Shown: positions 22,380 to 32,644 of the stretch, piece by piece
Layout of the letters: each line of letters begins with the position of its first letter
How positions within the stretch are numbered: position 1 is the stretch's first letter
Source of the DNA: Salticus scenicus
Taxonomy: Eukaryota; Arthropoda; Arachnida; Araneae; Salticidae
Length of the DNA: 64,000 nucleotides
Assembly (NCBI GenBank): GCA_963930645.1
Contig: OZ005648.1
Location: 268,595,830-268,659,829 of the forward strand
Direction: 5' to 3'
Position numbers and translations under genes: made by a program
The notes under the pieces: model-generated
The model's database searches: none
Told to the model about the DNA's origin: nothing
The model's input: only the letters and a program-made list of their open reading frames with translations

Positions 22380-22790
22380 AATGACACTTGAAAATTCTCA
22401 TGGTATTCACGACCCTTAAAAAAATCTGATCATAGCAAATTCCTGTTTGGGGGCACCTATGGCAAGAGTTCCCATTTTAGACACTTACAATAATCTGTTC
22501 GCTTACCGTACAAAAGACTCTTTAAAATTCTGATTGTATTCGGGACCCTTTAAGAATAAGTTAGTAGCAAACTACCGCTGAACGGTGCCCTTTCCTGTTC
22601 AGGCACCTACAACAGCATGTTCGCTTACGATGCAATGACTCTTGAAAATTTTGACCTTAGCAAATTCATCCTCTGTGGCGATGGTGACTGTGGTGCCTTT
22701 CTCCCATTTCAGACACCCACAACGGCGCAACTGTCTCGTAAGTATGCACAATTGATTTCTCACCTCCAAAAACCTAAAATTACAATTTTT
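22380..22790 (+). repeat. ~110-bp minisatellite-like repeats, plus orientation
   Basis: Three to four units contain GTTCGCTTACnnTnCAA, CTTnAAAATTnTGA and GCAAAnTnCnnnnnGGnG, with CCCATTTnAGACACnnACAA in the later units. They match the 18850-19230 array in the opposite orientation. They lie inside the 22157-25267 element, so the repeat may be part of that element's body. Confidence 0.6.
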
Positions 22791-23185
22791 CAAGGCCTTA
22801 GCTTGAATAAAAAGATTTCATCAAGAAAAAGGAATTAAAATAAAATTATCTGGTAATTATTTTGTCTAAAATTATTATTCCTTTAATTCCATTGGATCAT
22901 AAAAAAATTGGTCTTTCAGTGAGCTTGTCTTTAGATAGAGGTGATGAGGAAAGCAAAATTTCGTGCATATTACATGCTGTTTAAAAAAAAAAAAAAAAAA
23001 GCCTTTTATTCTAAGTTATGGCTATTGTATAAAGACGAAATTAGATGAGATTTGATTTGGTTATAACAATATCTAATTCTAAGTGATTCTTTAAGCAAAC
23101 AGCGAAGAATACTGTGTATATCGAAACAATATCAACAGATGAAAAAAGTAAAATTACACTCACTTCTCTTGCTAGACAAATAAAA

Positions 23186-23809
23186 CAGGGTTCCCACTCT
23201 TAAAAGAGAAAAAAATTCAAGGACTTTTCAAGTACTTTCAAGGCCTATTTGAAATTTTTCAAGGACTAGGGAAAAATCACAGAACGCTAGGCATATACAC
23301 AAAACTTTAGTAACTACTTTCATTAGTAATATTTTTTTAATAATTAAAATAACTTTGCCTGTTTTCACAATACACTTTTGATGGATTGACCAAATTAACT
23401 TTTACAAGAGTCAAAAAACGATTAGTTTAAGATTTGAATCATTAAGATTATTCCAAAGTTTTTAGGTTTGAGTCCTGGTCTGATCACTTTCTGCTCAAAA
23501 TTAATGACCAGTCCATCAAACAGGTATGAGACTGGCAAAAAAAAAACAAATAAGTTGAAACTATATGCAAAAGCAAGACAATGAAATAAGATTTTTATGA
23601 CAAAATCATTATATTAGACAATGGCGTGCGCATGTGGAGATGGAGATAGTTTAGCCTTGACAGAGTTCACGCTAAGCTCGTCTATTGGAGTGGAAAATTC
23701 AAGGATTTTCAAGGACTTTGCACAAAATTCAAGTACTTTCAAGGGCCCTTGAAAAAGAAAATGAAATTCAAGTACTTCTTAAGGACTTTCAAGGACAGTG
23801 GGAACCCTG
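23186..23809. mobile_element. 624-bp element, ends CAGGGTTCCCACT/AGTGGGAACCCTG, TAAAA duplication
   Basis: The terminal 13 bases are perfect inverted repeats, followed by subterminal repeats of TTCAAGGACTTTCAAG-type words on both sides. The 5-bp TAAAA flanks the element at 23181-23185 and 23810-23814. It is non-coding. It is grouped here with the 34929-35311 and 38926-39136 elements, which share CAGGG-type ends and 5-bp duplications. Confidence 0.82.
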
Positions 23810-24292
23810 TAAAAGTAAATAGGGGGGAAAAAAATCTAGAAAATAAGCTAATTCACCAGTCATTGAATGGAATTTAAAAAAAAAAAAATGCACTAAAAAA
23901 AAAAAAAAAAAACTCTTTTCAGTAGTAATTTTAAATACAAAAGAATGTGTGTAAAAAATGAAACAGTGTATTAAAAAAGAAAAAGAAAGATACCAAAACT
24001 TATTTTTTGTTTCTAAATAAGGTATAAATTTCTGTACAAAAAAGATTTAATTTAGGATAACATGACTTTTTTTTTCAGTTTGTTTTTCCACATAAAAGCA
24101 TGCGGTAATTGTGTCACATTCCTTAGCAATGGCTACTACATTCATTTCTTAAAATATTTTTCACACAATTTTATTTTAAATATATATATATATTTTTTAA
24201 ACTTTATGCGAAATGGGAAAAAAGAAAAACATTTTTTAATTGGTTTAACTATACAAAAAAGAAAAATATAAATAACTGATTTTTTTTCTTAA

Positions 24293-24712
24293 GAGTGAAC
24301 AATAGCTAATTTCGTTGACAGCCGTGGCCCATGTTATTCTATGGAAAAATTTGTTTTTATTATTATTCATTACCTTATGTATTTTTTAAGTTCCATTTTC
24401 ACATTTGTAAAAATTCACAAGCGTTAAATTAGTACTCATTTTCTAAAAATTGATAAATTTTCAGTATTTCATTTTGCGGCAAAAAAGAAAAAACAGAAAA
24501 ATGCACTCATTGAAAATTCGAATTTTTGAACTTAAAATTACAATAGAAAAAAAAAAATCAATTTTTGGAAAAAAATTTAACGATTGTAAATTTTCTGAAC
24601 GTGAAAACAGTATTTAAAAAATACATTATGTAATGAGTAATCATGAAATCTAACTTTCCCATGGAATAACATGGCGGCCACAGCTGTTGGCGAGATTAGG
24701 TATTGTCCCCTC
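24293..24712. mobile_element. 420-bp foldback MITE, TTAA-type, member 1
   Basis: The arms are inverted from end to end: the left has GAACAATAGCTAAT and CATGTTATTCTATGG, the right CCATGGAATAACATGG and ATTAGGTATTGTCCCCTC. TTAA precedes it at 24289, while the right flank is a mutated TAAA. A closely related member with intact TTAA on both sides is at 27919-28348. Confidence 0.8.
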
Positions 24713-25269
24713 TAAAAATATGAAGTTGCTTCCCTTAGCAACAGTTACTACTTTCATTTCTTAAAATTTATTTTGAAAGTTTTATGTTTTACCTCAATTA
24801 TAATATCTTTTAAACTTGTTGGCAAAGGGGAAAAAATCTTTTTCAATTGTTCTATTTTGTCTCAAACCAATACTCTGGTCATCCTAAGAAAGATACTTTT
24901 GCTTAGCCTCATATGAGAATATATATATATGTTTCTGCAAAGCACATTAACCATATCTTTTGAACGACACTACTTTTAAGCTCTTTTTTTTTATTGAAAG
25001 TAGGCAAAAAACATACAAGAAATTTCATGTCTGTGTATATAGATTCTCTAGAATTAAAGTTTTTTTCTTTTTATCGGCAGAGTTTAGGAATGTGCCCTAA
25101 TGGGGTGGTGATGGTGGCACGTATTAACCGATGAGAGGGCTTGTGCCCTCGGTCCTCCAGATGGCAACACCCCTTAAAGTATGCGGGTGGTATTTTCAGA
25201 TGGAGAATATGAAAGAGTGCCAAATGTCGGGTCTCCCCCACAATAAAATTTTCACGCTACGCCCCTGGG

Positions 25270-25548
25270 TAAGTAGTTCACCAAACATCTGGAAAAATCG
25301 TCTTGAGCTGCTGGTTTGTCAGAGTGAAAAGGATTAAGTTTATTTGATGCTATAATTTTAGTGATATCATTAATTTACACTTACTCATCTTTAATTGCTC
25401 ACTGTGTTATGTCGTTATATTTGTAACATAAAACAATTTGCTAATATAAAACTAGCAGGCTTTGCCCACTTTGCTGGTCACTAAAGTTAACTCTTTTCTA
25501 TATCGCTTTATGAAAAAAAATATATAAATATATTTTTATATATGTATA
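25270..25548. other. AT-rich spacer with a CTAGCAGGCTTTGCCCAC module
   Basis: At 25450 the string ACTAGCAGGCTTTGCCCACT recurs, with small changes, at about 28402 (ACTAGCAGACTTTGCCCGCT). In the latter the CTTTGCCCGCTTCGCTGGGC sequence can fold as a short hairpin. No coding sequence is seen. Confidence 0.4.
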
Positions 25549-26707
25549 CATACTTGCCAACTTTTCCGGTTTTCCCGGAAGACTTCCGGTTTTTTAACGT
25601 ATCTTCCGGTCTTCCGGACAGATGATGAAATCTTCCGTTTTTAAAAAAGTTGCAGATATCGTTCGTAAAAAAAAAAAAAAAAAAAAAAATCTACAAAAAC
25701 TCCTGATTCCCAATCTTTCTCCATCCATAACATAAATGTCAATATTCATTTCAAATTTGCTTTATGAGATTCTAGAACATGTAAAGAAATAGAATTGTTA
25801 AATATTTCTTGCTGATGTAATTATTTTTTGCCCCTCCCCCCCTTCATTTATCTCCAACTAGTGATCAACAATGAAATGTTCTGCAGGAGCCTTTTGTTTC
25901 CTAATCTTTATCCATCTGCAACATAAATGATAATGTTAATTTTAAACTTCTTTCATTAGATTCTAGAAGTAGAGTTGAAAGAGTTTAATGTTTCTTACTC
26001 TGTAATTATTTTGTATCCCCCCCCCCTTTCCCAGATTGTGATCAATGATAAATTCTAGAAACAATAAATCAATGGAAGTGCTCAATATTTCTCACATATG
26101 TAATTATTTTTAGATCTTTATTGCTGAATTTAAAGAATCTGTTTATTTTTCCTTAATTAAATTAAATATTTGTATGTCATATTTATACCAAATGGATAAC
26201 AAGGGGAAAAAAATGAAGAATAATTTTTTCAGGTAGAAAATTTTTTTCCAAATCAATTTAAGAAAATTAATACTCAGTTGGTTTTATGCACATTTGAAAC
26301 TGATAATTAGCTACTTTTCCTTTTTTTTATATGTATGATTAATGTACATACACAAAAATCATATTCTATATCTGTTTAAAAAATTAGTTATACTTTAACT
26401 TAACTAAGTTTTTTGTCTATTGTTAAATAAATTTCTTACAGATTCTGTTTTGTAGATATTTATATGTTGAAGAGGAATAACTTCATTTAAAACTTTTATA
26501 TATTTAGTATAATCAATCTATAGTAAAACAGTTTTTATAGATTGCTTCTAAATATAAAAATTGCAAAACTGTATTGTTTATTACGTTGTCAAAGAGGAAG
26601 GGGGGGGGGGGAAGGAAAAAAAAAATCTACCCTTTTTTTATGAAATCTTCTGGTTTTTCAACAAAAGTCTTCCCTTTTTTTTTTATTAAAATTGGTTGGC
26701 AAGTATG
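25549..26707. mobile_element. ~1.16 kb element, ends CATACTTGCCAAC/GTTGGCAAGTATG
   Basis: Inverted termini with subterminal CTTCCGGTTTTTTAACG against CTTCTGGTTTTTCAACA blocks define the element. The target duplication is obscured by (TA)n flanks. The interior carries two ~165-bp repeats containing TCTAGAA, TTTGCTTTATGAG and CATAACATAAATGTCAATAT. The same repeats appear inverted in the 36600-37294 and 43830-45327 elements, whose termini differ. Confidence 0.72.
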
Positions 26708-27918
26708 TGTATATAATAAATAAAATAAAAATAAAATACTGAAATTGCTCAAATCTCACTTCGGGTCCCTGCTGCTGACTGCAGGATCTCAGGTGCCTGT
26801 CCCTATTGCTTGTAACAATGGCTTACCAGTGGGCTTCATTTGGTTGATTATTAGATGACAGTTTCGAAAAAATTGAAGTAGCCCTTTTATATTTGAATCC
26901 CAGTCACATATGAACAACACTATATGTGGTGTACATAATATTTACTTTCATGTTATTTACTATATTTATTTGATTTATCCGACCAATCATAAAATGATAG
27001 CAATTTCACACCAAATATAATATTACAATATGCTATGATCGGCTACGTCTATTGCATGAGACAATTATTTTTTGTGGTTATATATATTTCATGGTTAGTT
27101 AATAGTAGTTGGTATTATAGAAAAATAAATATGTAAACTTGATCATGGTACAGTCTTAATATAGCTCCCTGCTCCCCTTTGGCAACATTTGTATTTTTGT
27201 CACCATTTTAGACACAAATACATAATTTATGCGATTGTTTCTGTTCCTTTCTTTTTTTCCCCACTATTGTATAATTTTTTTTTTTTTTTTAATGCGCTAC
27301 TTGGCTTAAAGTGGCTGTTGCGAAAATAGAGTCCTTGGCAAAAAATGTCCGATCTACTTCAGCATCAAAACTTTAAAAACTGCCCAGGAAAGCTTTTTAA
27401 TATAATGCTAAATTAGCTTTCATGCCAAGAGTGATTCATCCGTGCCAAAAATATACTATTTTAAAAAAAAAATCTATAATTGAGGTATATTAAAAAAGGT
27501 TATGGAAGAAAATTCGGGAAAAACATGCTAGATTTTAATTTTTATTATTTTATTTTAAAGTTATGAAGGCATTTTTTTCATATGCATGAGCAAATTCAAT
27601 ATTTGATATATTTTTATTTTCCGCGTAAAAGCATATTTCATTTTATATTCAAAAAGAAAACTAACTTGTAAACTTTTTTGGCAACATTTAAAAATTTTAA
27701 ATGGCTAATTTTAAAGTTATGAATACAGTGCCAGAATTCGTATTTATTTCTTAAATTATTCTAATTTTCCTGAGAAAAATGGAAGTTAATTTCATGTTTT
27801 CTAACTACACCATAAATCGTACAGCCTTCATTGGACATATTTCGAGAACAGTGATATGTATATACATACCAATCTTAATAGTATAAGATACATATAACAT
27901 CCCTAAAACTGTTTTTAA
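26708..27918. other. AT-rich sequence, no gene recognised
   Basis: Nothing beyond low-complexity AT sequence and a T15 run near 27280 was found. A short GC-richer patch at 26760-26800 contains CCTGCTGCTGACTGCAGG, a small hairpin, without wider context. Confidence 0.5.
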
Positions 27919-28348
27919 GAGCAGACAATACCTAATCTCGCCGGCAGCCTTCGCCCATGTTATTCTATGGGAAAATTTGTTTACATAATTACTCATTACC
28001 TAATGAATATTTTTCAATTCTGTTTTCACATTTAGAAAATTCATAAGCGTTAAATTAGTACTTGTTTTCCAAAAATTGATTTTTTAAAATTTTAGTATTT
28101 CATTTTGCGATTAGAAAATGAGAAAAATGCATTTTGTGAAAAATCGCATTTTTGAACTCAAAATTAAAATGTAAAAATTTAAAAAAATGAATTTTTGAAA
28201 AATGAGTACTCATTTAACGGTTATGAATTTTCTGACTGCGAAAACAGAATTTAAAAATATTCATTAGGTAATGTGTAATTGTAGCAACAAATTTTCCCAT
28301 AGAATAACATGGGCGAAGGCTGCCAGCAAGATTAGGTATTGTCCCCTC
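27919..28348. mobile_element. 430-bp foldback MITE, intact TTAA duplication, member 2
   Basis: It is flanked by TTAA at 27915-27918 and 28349-28352. The arms GACAATACCTAATCTCGCCG and the complementary right end are inverted over almost their whole length, including CATGTTATTCTATGG. TTAA targets are used by piggyBac- and Kolobok-type transposases. The element has no coding capacity, so its partner is unknown. Confidence 0.85.
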
Positions 28349-28352
28349 TTAA

Positions 28353-29227
28353 GTGCTTGTCTACTTGCATTGAATGAGATGCAGAATTTATTTTATGTAA
28401 GACTAGCAGACTTTGCCCGCTTCGCTGGGCACTATTAAAATGAGTTGTCAAAATCTCATATCATTATTAATAACCCAAGTTCTCACAAAAATAAGTTCTC
28501 ACTGTGTTTGGTAGAGGTTATTTTCTATCCCGCTCGCAACGTGAGGAGTCCGGGTCCCCAATGCCTTCGGCAGCAACTTACTTGCTGGGGAAGGAGAAGT
28601 AAGAAGCGGGTAAGTTTGAAGTTTTGTGAAATCCTGCAGATCCCATAGATTTCCCAAGGCAAATTTTGGAGGGTCTCGAATTTGCTTCTTCGTAATACCC
28701 CCCCCCCCCCCCCCCCGGAAAAAAAAATAAATAAATAAATAATAATAATAATGATAGAAAATCACAAAAAAAAAAAAAAAAAAAAAACGAAAATGTGTTA
28801 ATATCCAGAAGACAGGCTGTTTTCCAGAGCCTGGTTGAGGCCCAAGGCCCAGAACAATTTTGGTGCTCCACCCCCCTCCTGAACAAACTAAAGCAATTTT
28901 CTCAAAACAAATTCCTAATTTGTGGAGGAAGTTTGAATGCTGGTGACAAAGTAAAAGCAACGCTTTCATGAGAAATTAACTTTAACTTAAAAAAAAAAAA
29001 AATTCATTTTTTTTTTTTAAATGTTTACTCTTTTCTGTGACTGGTTAAATTCCCTTGCATAGAAATGTCATTTTTTACAAGATGTTCTTGATAATACTTT
29101 GTACATCTTTAATCCTAACCTGCCTCATTCATACCATATAAAATTAGCGGGATGTAAACATTAACACATGTCTAAATACCATCGAAAATATAAAAACATT
29201 TTCGATCAAAACAAAGTTTTTTAATCT
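28353..29227. other. Homopolymer-rich spacer, no gene
   Basis: A C17-GG-A7 junction near 28700, (AAT)n and an A22 run near 28770 dominate. A GC-richer stretch at 28800-28890 contains GAGGCCCAAGGCCCAG and TGCTCCACCCCC, resembling an eroded transposon end. Apparent frames here come from the homopolymers. Confidence 0.45.
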
Positions 29228-29374
29228 CACTGTTAAAAAAAATTCAACTTTGCTGGCAGAAATTCTCTGTAAATATAGAAAAATACGTTTTGTCAACATA
29301 ATTTTTCTATAATTTGCAACTTTTTCCTCAAATTACAGAGAATTTCTTGCAGCAAAGTTGCATTTTTAACAGTG
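29228..29374. mobile_element. 147-bp MITE, ends CACTGTTAAAAA/TTTTTAACAGTG
   Basis: It has near-perfect inverted arms including AACTTTGCTGGCAGAAATTC at the left and GAATTTCTTGCAGCAAAGTT at the right. It shares length and end sequence with the element at 29544-29691. It is a short non-autonomous inverted-repeat element. Confidence 0.78.
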
Positions 29375-29543
29375 TATATATGTGAAAATTTGTCATTGAC
29401 TCTTTCTCTAGATTTTTTGGCTTGCTGTATGCAAAGTTACATATTCCAACGAATCACTACGAAACTGGTACAATTATCAATCACGAGAAAATCTAGCTAA
29501 TACTAACTAGCTAAACTGGCGATAGTTTGGGATCCACCTCTAA

Positions 29544-29691
29544 CACTGTAAAAAATATGTTCTATGCTGCCAGAAATTCGATGTAATTTGAGAAAATACG
29601 CGTAATTTACAAAAAAAATTACATTGTCAGAACGTATTTTTTGTAATTACAGAAAAATTCTGGCAGCAAATAAGACAGATTTTTTACAGTG
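29544..29691. mobile_element. 148-bp MITE, ends CACTGTAAAAAAT/ATTTTTTACAGTG
   Basis: The inverted arms contain GCTGCCAGAAATTC and AATTCTGGCAGC, matching the 29228 copy. The two lie 170 bases apart in the same general orientation, suggesting local hopping or a shared duplication. Confidence 0.78.
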
Positions 29692-29869
29692 TATGTGTGA
29701 TCTGGAAACATGCCATACAATTTCGACCATCCATGGAGAAGAATGTATTCCAACAAAAGATTATTATCATCAACTAAATTTCAGCTAAATTTTAAGAAAA
29801 GCTTTGACAAAAATAGCATTTAAAAAATTATTTTGGTGCCCCTAGATATAGGTGCCCTAGGCTGAGGCC

Positions 29870-30900
29870 TAGTCGGCCTGTGTGATAATCAGGCCCTGCT
29901 GTTTTCAATATCTTTGTACCATTTTTAGTAGAGGTCTGCTCAAAAATCCAAAATTTCTCCCAAAAAAATGATTTTTTCCCTCCTCCTATAAGGATCAAGA
30001 ATTCCAAACTCATACATAATGTTCTAGTCTCCTCATGTGTAATTTCTGCATTGTGAAGTAATTTGGGACCAAGTTATACTTACAAACGTTTTTTTGCTTC
30101 CTGCCTCCAAGGGGGAAGGGGGGATTTCAGTAAATCCCGTTACTTTAGGGGTCAGATACATATAAAAAATCCAAGAACCAAACTTTGTGATCACAGCTCT
30201 CATAAATTTCCCAGGACAAATTTAGTGCTAAAAGGGATGACCAGATTTTTGCCCCCTCATAACCCCCCCCCCCAAAAAAAAAAAAAAAAAAAAAAAATCA
30301 CAAAAAAACAAGTGTTTTTGGAAATATCCTAAGGAAGTCGCACTTAGCTTTTTTAAACATCTTTGTTCCATTTTTGGTAGAGTTCTACTGAAAATTCTGG
30401 AATTTGCAAAATTTTCCGTCACAGATTGATTTCCCTCTTCCTTCCCCTTAAAAATCGAAACTTACTAAATCACAGATAAGGTTTTATTTGCACTCATGTG
30501 TAGTCTCCCCGTGTGCAATTTTTTCACTGTGAAGTAATTTGGAGCCGAGTTATGCTTCCAAATGTGTTTTTGCATAAATGCGAAATCACCCCCGTTCCCC
30601 CCCTTTGGGGGGTGGGTGATTTCGATAAATCCAGTTACTTTAGGTGCTGGATACGTATAAACAATCTAAGCACCGAAATTCCTGACCGCAGCTCAGATAA
30701 TATTCTCAGGACAAATTTAGCGCTAAAAGACGTGTCTCGATTTTGCCCCTCGTAACCCTCACAAAAAAAAAAAAAAAAATCACAAATCACCAAAAAAAAA
30801 TAAAAAATAAATAAATAATAAAAATAAATAAAGTGTTTTTGGAAATATCCTAAAGAAGTTGCATAGCTTTTTTTTTAACATCTTTGTTCCATTTTTGGTA
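29870..30900. repeat. ~520-bp tandem repeat, about two units
   Basis: GGAAATATCCTAAGGAAGTC near 30320 recurs as GGAAATATCCTAAAGAAGTT at 30841. Within the units, TTTGTTCCATTTTTGGTAGA, TCACTGTGAAGTAATTTGG, a C/G-run hairpin-like segment, GACAAATTTAGYGCTAAAAG and a C-run/A-run junction recur in the same order. A diverged single copy lies at 20150-20870. It is non-coding. Confidence 0.7.
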
Positions 30901-31688
30901 GAGTCAATCAAAAGTCAAACAGTTAATCGTTTGCAGTATTACCTGAAGTATTTGGATAGATTGGGGCTATACTTAGAAATGACTGGAAATGTATTTAATT
31001 TTGTGTTAGAGGATTTTGATATAAAAGTAAATTCAAGTGCCTATACTGTAAACAAAGTATTTTTTAAAGTTCTAATTTAAACTCTGATTTTCTGTATAAT
31101 ATCACTTTTTGAGGTCTCCTGAATATTAAAGTCCAATTTTTAGCAGTTGATCTGTATTACAGTTAAAAACTACAGGAAATTAAAATTTTATATTTGAAGA
31201 TTTGTATTAGATTACCACTTAAGATATTTGATTAAGATTGACAAATTTTCGTGCAAATTAATAACAAACCTTGATTATTATTCTTTTTAAATAAATAAAT
31301 AGGCATTATATTTGAACAAGGGGTGTGTGAATGAGAGCTTCAGTATTATATGCGAGATAAAAATGTTCCTAAACCTGTTTTAGATTGCTTTTAAAATATA
31401 TTGATCTTTATTACCTTATTGATCTTATGACTTATCGTCAATCTACCTTTTTAGCAGTGAAAGCAGGGTAAGAGAAAGTTGTGCGAGTGACACACCAGAT
31501 TATTTTTCATTTAATTAATTAATTTGAAAAGGAATTCTTTATTTATTTTTTAATGTATTCATTGAAAAAACTGGTAATATACTAGAAAGGATTAAACTGA
31601 TTAAAATTCATTTTATTTTATTTTATTTATTTATTATTCAATTAATTAATGTGAAAGGAATATCTTTGCTTATTTATTTATTTATTGA
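30901..31688. other. AT-rich sequence with a ~140-bp direct repeat, no gene
   Basis: TTAATTAATTAATTTGAAAAGG near 31510 and ATTAATTAATGTGAAAGGAA near 31640 belong to a diverged duplicated segment that leads into the Penelope endonuclease frame. Nothing else is recognised. Confidence 0.45.
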
Positions 31689-32159
31689 TTGTATTGGTCT
31701 GAATCAAATGGTAATTTAGTAGAAAGAGTGGGAGCTATAAAATACATAGTGCCGAAATCATTATGTAATGATAAAGACCCCATGTCCCCTTTGGAAAACG
31801 CTGGAATTTACCAAATGCCTTTCGCAAATAATCAAGACAATAAACCAGGTTCATACATTGGTGTAACGAAAAAGATTAAAACCAGAGTCAAAGAACATAA
31901 AAACGATATAATAACAAGAAAAATAAATACAGCTTTAGCTAAAACTTTCGATAATGAAGAAATTAAAATAAATTTTGAAAAAACTAAAAAGATAGCAAAT
32001 TACAATAGTTATAATTACGCAATGTTTAGAAAAGCCATAGAAATAGCAACAACACTGGATGTATGCAATGACAGCAGCGCAATGGCTCCTGGCCGGATGT
32101 GGAACCAACTTATGAAGTCTATAAAAGACCACAACTCTAAGATCCAACACCGATGAAGA
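31689..32159 (+). pseudogene. Penelope-like GIY-YIG endonuclease fragment, open frame
   Basis: An uninterrupted 155-codon frame encodes a GIY-YIG-type domain: AGIYQMPF, then GSYIGVTKK, RVKEHKNDI, NTALAKTF and FEKTKKIANYNSYNY. These correspond to the C-terminal endonuclease of Penelope-like elements, which nicks DNA for target-primed reverse transcription. The N-terminal reverse transcriptase is absent, so this is a 5'-truncated copy even though the frame is open. Its sequence differs clearly from the 33040 and 36070 copies, so it is a separate subfamily. It lies just beyond the COX6C 3' end, antisense to that gene. Confidence 0.83.
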
Positions 32160-32328
32160 TCGTTTGAAAAGAGCTGGGCGCCCAGCTGAAAATATTAATG
32201 ATGAAATATGAAGTATCTATTAAGGTTTTTACATTTAATTAATTGCAAAATTAAAAAATATTTGACATACTTTCAGTGCATATTTTAAATGTGAATTATT
32301 TACTAACAATTAAAACAAAAACACACAT

Positions 32329-32568
32329 TTTATTAATTTTATTTTCAAATAAACTATTTAATTTAAATATACACAATGAAGACTTCCTTCTCACATGCAA
32401 GAATCTATAAAACTGTAGACCTGTGGGGATAAAATTTCAAGATTAGTTTATTCAATGCACTGAAGTTTAATAAATACAAAAGGCAGAAAAATAATAATTG
32501 TGGGAGATATCATTTATGAAAATTGTATGTTGTTATATTACATTACCTGAAATAGAAGAAGGAAAGGC
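32329..32568 (-). other. COX6C: Probable COX6C 3' UTR with polyadenylation signals
   Basis: On the minus strand AATAAA occurs at 32452-32447, about 117 bases past the stop, and again at 32343-32338 and 32334-32329. Either could end the transcript before the 31689-32159 retroelement fragment is reached. Cleavage sites cannot be seen from sequence alone. Confidence 0.5.
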
Positions 32569-32644
32569 TTAATTAAATGTAGGAAGATCAGGCAAAACAC
32601 CAGCCTTCTTCATCGCTTGATAATGTTCATCAGGATCATAAGTT
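32569..32644 (-). CDS. COX6C: COX6C terminal coding exon (residues 54-78, stop)
   Basis: It starts after TTATTATACAG with AACTTATGATCCTGATG and ends at TAA (32571-32569). It encodes the C-terminal YDPDEHYQAMKKAG segment typical of the subunit, and an extra PDLPTFN tail that differs from the short FQS-type ends of vertebrate homologues. Confidence 0.92.

Larger units (their letters stand above)
22157..25267. mobile_element. 3.1 kb hAT-like non-autonomous element, GGTAAGTA duplication
   Basis: The termini CAGGGGTATATCTTG and CACGCTACGCCCCTG are imperfect inverted repeats. They are flanked by a perfect 8-bp duplication GGTAAGTA at 22149-22156 and 25268-25275, the target-site length usual for hAT elements. 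The interior carries ~110-bp repeats (22380-22790), a nested CAGGG element (23186-23809) and a TTAA foldback element (24293-24712). No transposase remnant was found, so it depended on another element for movement. Confidence 0.82.

Noticed and set aside
28499..28969. 156-codon minus-strand frame
   Set aside because: It is driven by homopolymers (poly-Phe and poly-Gly from A/T and C/G runs) and has no domain.
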